From Peptococcaceae bacterium CEB3 (GTDB lineage Bacteria > Bacillota > Desulfitobacteriia > Desulfitobacteriales > Desulfitobacteriaceae), in NCBI GenBank assembly GCA_001029295.1, contig LDXJ01000056.1:1-64000 (forward strand): a stretch of DNA of 64,000 nt, written 5' to 3'. Each line of letters opens with the position of its first letter. Position 1 is the first letter of the stretch. The notes under the pieces were generated by a model. The model was not told the DNA's origin, made no database searches, and was given only the letters and a program-made list of their open reading frames with translations. Positions 61,582 through 64,000 of this stretch are shown here, in pieces. Made by a program: the position numbers and the translations under genes.

Positions 61582-61610
61582 CCGGCAAATTTAGATGAAG
61601 GGGGAAGACC

Positions 61611-62054
61611 ATGTCCAAGTATCTGTCAACACCCGTCCTCATCGCGGCCATATCCGGAATCACGATGGCTGTGCAAGGAACCTTAAACTCAGTCCTCGCC
61701 CAAAAAACCTCTCTGCTTTCAGCAACCCTCGTCGTGCACGTCATCGGAAGCCTTATTGCCCTGGCAGCCGTCCTGGTGGCGGGAGCCCCCTTATTCCGTC
61801 TCCCCTGGCCGTCCATTCCCTGGTACCTCTATTTAGGCGGCCTCCTCAGCGTCATCATTATCAGCCTGGTTGCCGTCAGCATACCCAAAATCGGAGTGGC
61901 CAACGCCACGACGGCCATCATTATCGGGCAAGTCGGGGCGGCCGTGCTCATCGACCATTTCGGCTGGTTCGGAATCCAGCGCATGGCCTGGAGTTCCTGG
62001 CAATTTCTGGGGCTCTTGTTGTTTGCGGCGGGCGCCAAACTCCTGTTCCGCTGA
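61611..62054 (+). CDS. YdcZ/DUF606-family DMT transporter
   Basis: A 147-residue membrane protein with about five hydrophobic segments; ITMAVQGTLNSVLAQKTSLL and GVANATTAIIIGQVGAAVLI are typical of this small half-size family in the drug/metabolite transporter group. AGGGGG precedes ATG 61611. It probably works as a dimer; the substrate is unknown. Confidence 0.88.
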   Translation: MSKYLSTPVLIAAISGITMAVQGTLNSVLAQKTSLLSATLVVHVIGSLIALAAVLVAGAPLFRLPWPSIPWYLYLGGLLSVIIISLVAVSIPKIGVANATTAIIIGQVGAAVLIDHFGWFGIQRMAWSSWQFLGLLLFAAGAKLLFR

Positions 62055-62056
62055 AC

Positions 62057-62617
62057 TTACGGTCCATTGGTTCGGGCCTCAATGGTCCCCATGTTGAGGA
62101 TGATGTTATAGAGCTCTTCGCTAACCGAATATTGGCGAATTTGACCGTTGGCCGCCAGAATGATCTGTTCTTTAGGAACTGCTTTTTGGTCACTTTCAAT
62201 GAGGTGGCTGAGATAAGTATAGCTCTCGGTCGTCAGGGCAAACTGCTGAAATTTCCCGTCCGCAACGTAAATGACCCAGTAGCCGGAACTCACTTGGCTG
62301 TTGGCATTATAGAGAGTGCTGTAAACACTGGGGTAGTTCGGATTGTTTAAGAAGGTCGAACCGGAGGAACCGGAGGAATCGGGCGAATTCAGGGACGGGG
62401 GCACAACCGTTGAGGAATTGCCGGAAGCCGGAAGACCCGCGTCGGAGGAAACGCTGGTTTGGGATGCCATCGGTGCCGTTAGGCGAGACCAAACACCCTG
62501 AAAGAAATTGGGGAAAAGAAGGTAGCCCACCACCCCAATCACTAAGACCCAAACCACCAATGTCTGCAGGTCCTGCCAACCATCGTAGCGCGGGGGGCGT
62601 CCCCAGGAATTTGGCAT
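62057..62617 (-). CDS. Hypothetical membrane-anchored protein
   Basis: A 186-residue protein with one membrane helix (TLVVWVLVIGVVGYLLFPNF), a Ser/Gly/Pro-rich linker (SSDAGLPASGNSSTVVPPSL) and a C-terminal soluble domain with several Tyr. ATG 62617 has a long purine-rich site upstream. The family is not recognised. It converges with the YdcZ-type gene, whose stop is three bases away. Confidence 0.72.
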   Translation of the reverse strand: MPNSWGRPPRYDGWQDLQTLVVWVLVIGVVGYLLFPNFFQGVWSRLTAPMASQTSVSSDAGLPASGNSSTVVPPSLNSPDSSGSSGSTFLNNPNYPSVYSTLYNANSQVSSGYWVIYVADGKFQQFALTTESYTYLSHLIESDQKAVPKEQIILAANGQIRQYSVSEELYNIILNMGTIEARTNGP

Positions 62618-62845
62618 AGCTTCTCCCTCCCCCATCGGCCCTCGATCTCTCCTCAAACAAAGTATACGTCCCCGCCCGAGCAGATATGATTAGGGAGCAC
62701 TTGCTTCTCAACCCTAAAATCTCTAGAATAAATAGGGCGGACTCTCCTTGACCGCGTTTCAGCCGGGAGCTCCGCCAAAATCATATTTCTGCGGGCCATC
62801 CCGAGGGAACATGCCCACACTTTTTTGATAGGTGGTTATAAAAAC

Positions 62846-64000
62846 ATGGAGATGTTGCGGCAAAAACTCACTTTGCTGCCGGACAAACCCGGGGTTTACT
62901 TGATGAAAGACAGTTCCGGCAAAATCATCTACGTGGGCAAAGCCAAGGTCCTAAAAAACCGGGTGCGTTCCTACTTTACCGGCTCACACGACGGCAAAAC
63001 CCAAAAAATGATCGGCAACGTTGCCGACTTTGAGTACATGGTAACGGATTCAGAAGTTGAGGCCCTGGTCCTGGAATGCAATCTGATTAAAAAACATAAC
63101 CCCAAGTTTAACGTCCTCTTACGGGACGACAAATCCTATCCCTACCTGACCATTACGGAAGAAACCCATCCCCGCATTCTGGTCACGCGCCAAATCAAAC
63201 CGGGGAGCGGCAAATACTTCGGACCTTATCCGAACGCGACGGCCGCCCGCGAGGCCGCCAGACTCTTAAACCGGCTGTTCCCTTTCCGGAAATGCCGTCA
63301 GATTCCTCACAGCCCCTGCCTGTATTTTCATCTGGGGCAGTGCCTGGGACCCTGCTGCCAGAGCATTCCACCCCAATCCTACGAGGAGATGCGCAAGGCA
63401 GTCACGAAATTTCTCAAAGGCGGTCAGGAAAAAATCATTCAACTGTTGGAAGAAAAAATGCTCTCCGCCTCGGACTCTCTGCAATTTGAACTGGCCCAGG
63501 AATACCGTGATCTCATCAACAACCTCAAGGCCCTGGCCGAAAAGCAAAACATCACCTTAACCGACTTCGCCGATCGCGACGTGCTCGGCTACGCCACGAG
63601 CGCCGATCTGATGTGCGTGCAGATTTTCTATCTCCGCCAAGGAAAACTCCTGTCGCGAGATAGTTTTGTTTTTCCCTATTACTCGGAACCGGAGGATGCC
63701 TTTATCTCGTTTGTGGCTCAATTCTATTCCGAACACCCGGTCTGGCCCCAGGAAATTCTCCTGCCACCCTGTGACACAGAGGCTCTGGGCCGTCTGTTTC
63801 CCGTCAATGTTCCCAAGCGGGGCCAAAAACGCGACTTAGTCGATCTGGCAGCGACCAACGCCCAAACCATCATTCACGATGAAGTCAGTTTGGAAGCCAA
63901 ACGCGCGGAGGAAATCAAACAGGCTTTGGCCACCTTGGCCGAACTTTTAAATCTTCCCGACATATCTCTCATTGAAGCCTTTGACATCTCCAATACCGCC
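62846..64000 (+). CDS. uvrC: UvrABC system protein C (3' end outside the window)
   Basis: The first 385 residues of the nucleotide-excision repair nuclease. The N-terminal GIY-YIG domain (GVYLMKDSSGKIIYVGKAKV, RVRSYF) makes the 3' cut. The Cys-bearing FRKCRQIPHSPCLYFHLGQC region and the UVR motif (FELAQEYRDLINNLKAL) follow. The C-terminal RNase H-like and helix-hairpin-helix parts lie beyond the window. AGGTGG lies ten bases before ATG 62846. Confidence 0.95.
   Translation, partial: MEMLRQKLTLLPDKPGVYLMKDSSGKIIYVGKAKVLKNRVRSYFTGSHDGKTQKMIGNVADFEYMVTDSEVEALVLECNLIKKHNPKFNVLLRDDKSYPYLTITEETHPRILVTRQIKPGSGKYFGPYPNATAAREAARLLNRLFPFRKCRQIPHSPCLYFHLGQCLGPCCQSIPPQSYEEMRKAVTKFLKGGQEKIIQLLEEKMLSASDSLQFELAQEYRDLINNLKALAEKQNITLTDFADRDVLGYATSADLMCVQIFYLRQGKLLSRDSFVFPYYSEPEDAFISFVAQFYSEHPVWPQEILLPPCDTEALGRLFPVNVPKRGQKRDLVDLAATNAQTIIHDEVSLEAKRAEEIKQALATLAELLNLPDISLIEAFDISNTA

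Noticed and set aside
61226-61816. 196-codon minus-strand ORF
   Set aside because: Antisense to the YdcZ-type gene and overlaps the start of the gene at 60975-61349 in another frame.
1-64000. CRISPR arrays, tRNA or rRNA genes
   Set aside because: No regularly spaced 25-40 bp repeats and no tRNA- or rRNA-like stretches were seen by eye; a dedicated scan could still find a divergent one.

Overview
The window looks like chromosomal DNA of an anaerobic, spore-forming Firmicute, most like the Peptococcaceae/Desulfitobacteriaceae. The evidence is an intact spo0A, a menaquinone gene of the futalosine route (mqnE), a likely selenoprotein, a [4Fe-4S] 4-hydroxybutyryl-CoA dehydratase, a siroheme reductase-like protein, a molybdopterin oxidoreductase and a sigma-54 activator with a matching promoter. 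Genus cannot be fixed from sequence alone. The first 28 bases are sequencing adapter, so position 1 is a contig end. uvrC runs off the right end.

Region 1 (29-9451): a frameshifted IclR fragment, an IS200/IS605-type tnpB with its right-end RNA region, a class III CoA-transferase, an acyl-CoA dehydrogenase, an enoyl-CoA hydratase, a MazEF-type toxin-antitoxin pair, an MBL hydrolase, a SWIM zinc-finger remnant, and a LysE exporter with an Lrp regulator.

Region 2 (9548-28178) is the catabolic core. A seven-gene minus-strand run encodes AbfD, two acyl-CoA synthetases, a phosphotriesterase-like (possibly lactonase) hydrolase, a 3-hydroxyacyl-CoA dehydrogenase, a DUF362 protein and an enoyl-CoA hydratase. 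Together they could convert a lactone or 4-hydroxyacid to crotonyl-CoA and acetoacetyl-CoA. A consensus sigma-54 promoter and two 17-bp inverted repeats lie upstream. The same repeat type lies at the start of the sigma-54 activator gene at 26737-28134, which ties activator and operon together. Divergently, a TetR gene faces a plus-strand run: a GrdB-like protein with an in-frame UGA, two paired acyl-CoA dehydrogenases and two acyl-CoA synthetases.

Region 3 (28200-40577): an AT-rich islet with an immunity-like gene, a DMT exporter, a AAA/PD-(D/E)XK gene flanked by degenerate copies of neighbouring genes, a complete branched-chain-type ABC importer (livKHMGF) carrying an orphan IS605-type right end between livK and livH, and a sensor kinase, response regulator and TRAP-type binding protein resembling the B. 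subtilis DctS/DctR/DctB sensor unit.

Region 4 (40648-64000) is mostly housekeeping: tmk (Walker-A lysine replaced by leucine), spo0A, an acetyltransferase, ferredoxin, siroheme reductase-like protein, psd-pss, a strongly structured RNA candidate after pss, DinG-type helicase/exonuclease, pabAB-pabC, an operon of molybdopterin oxidoreductase, phosphoesterase, DUF2103 and ferritin-like genes, mqnE, a YdcZ-type transporter and uvrC.
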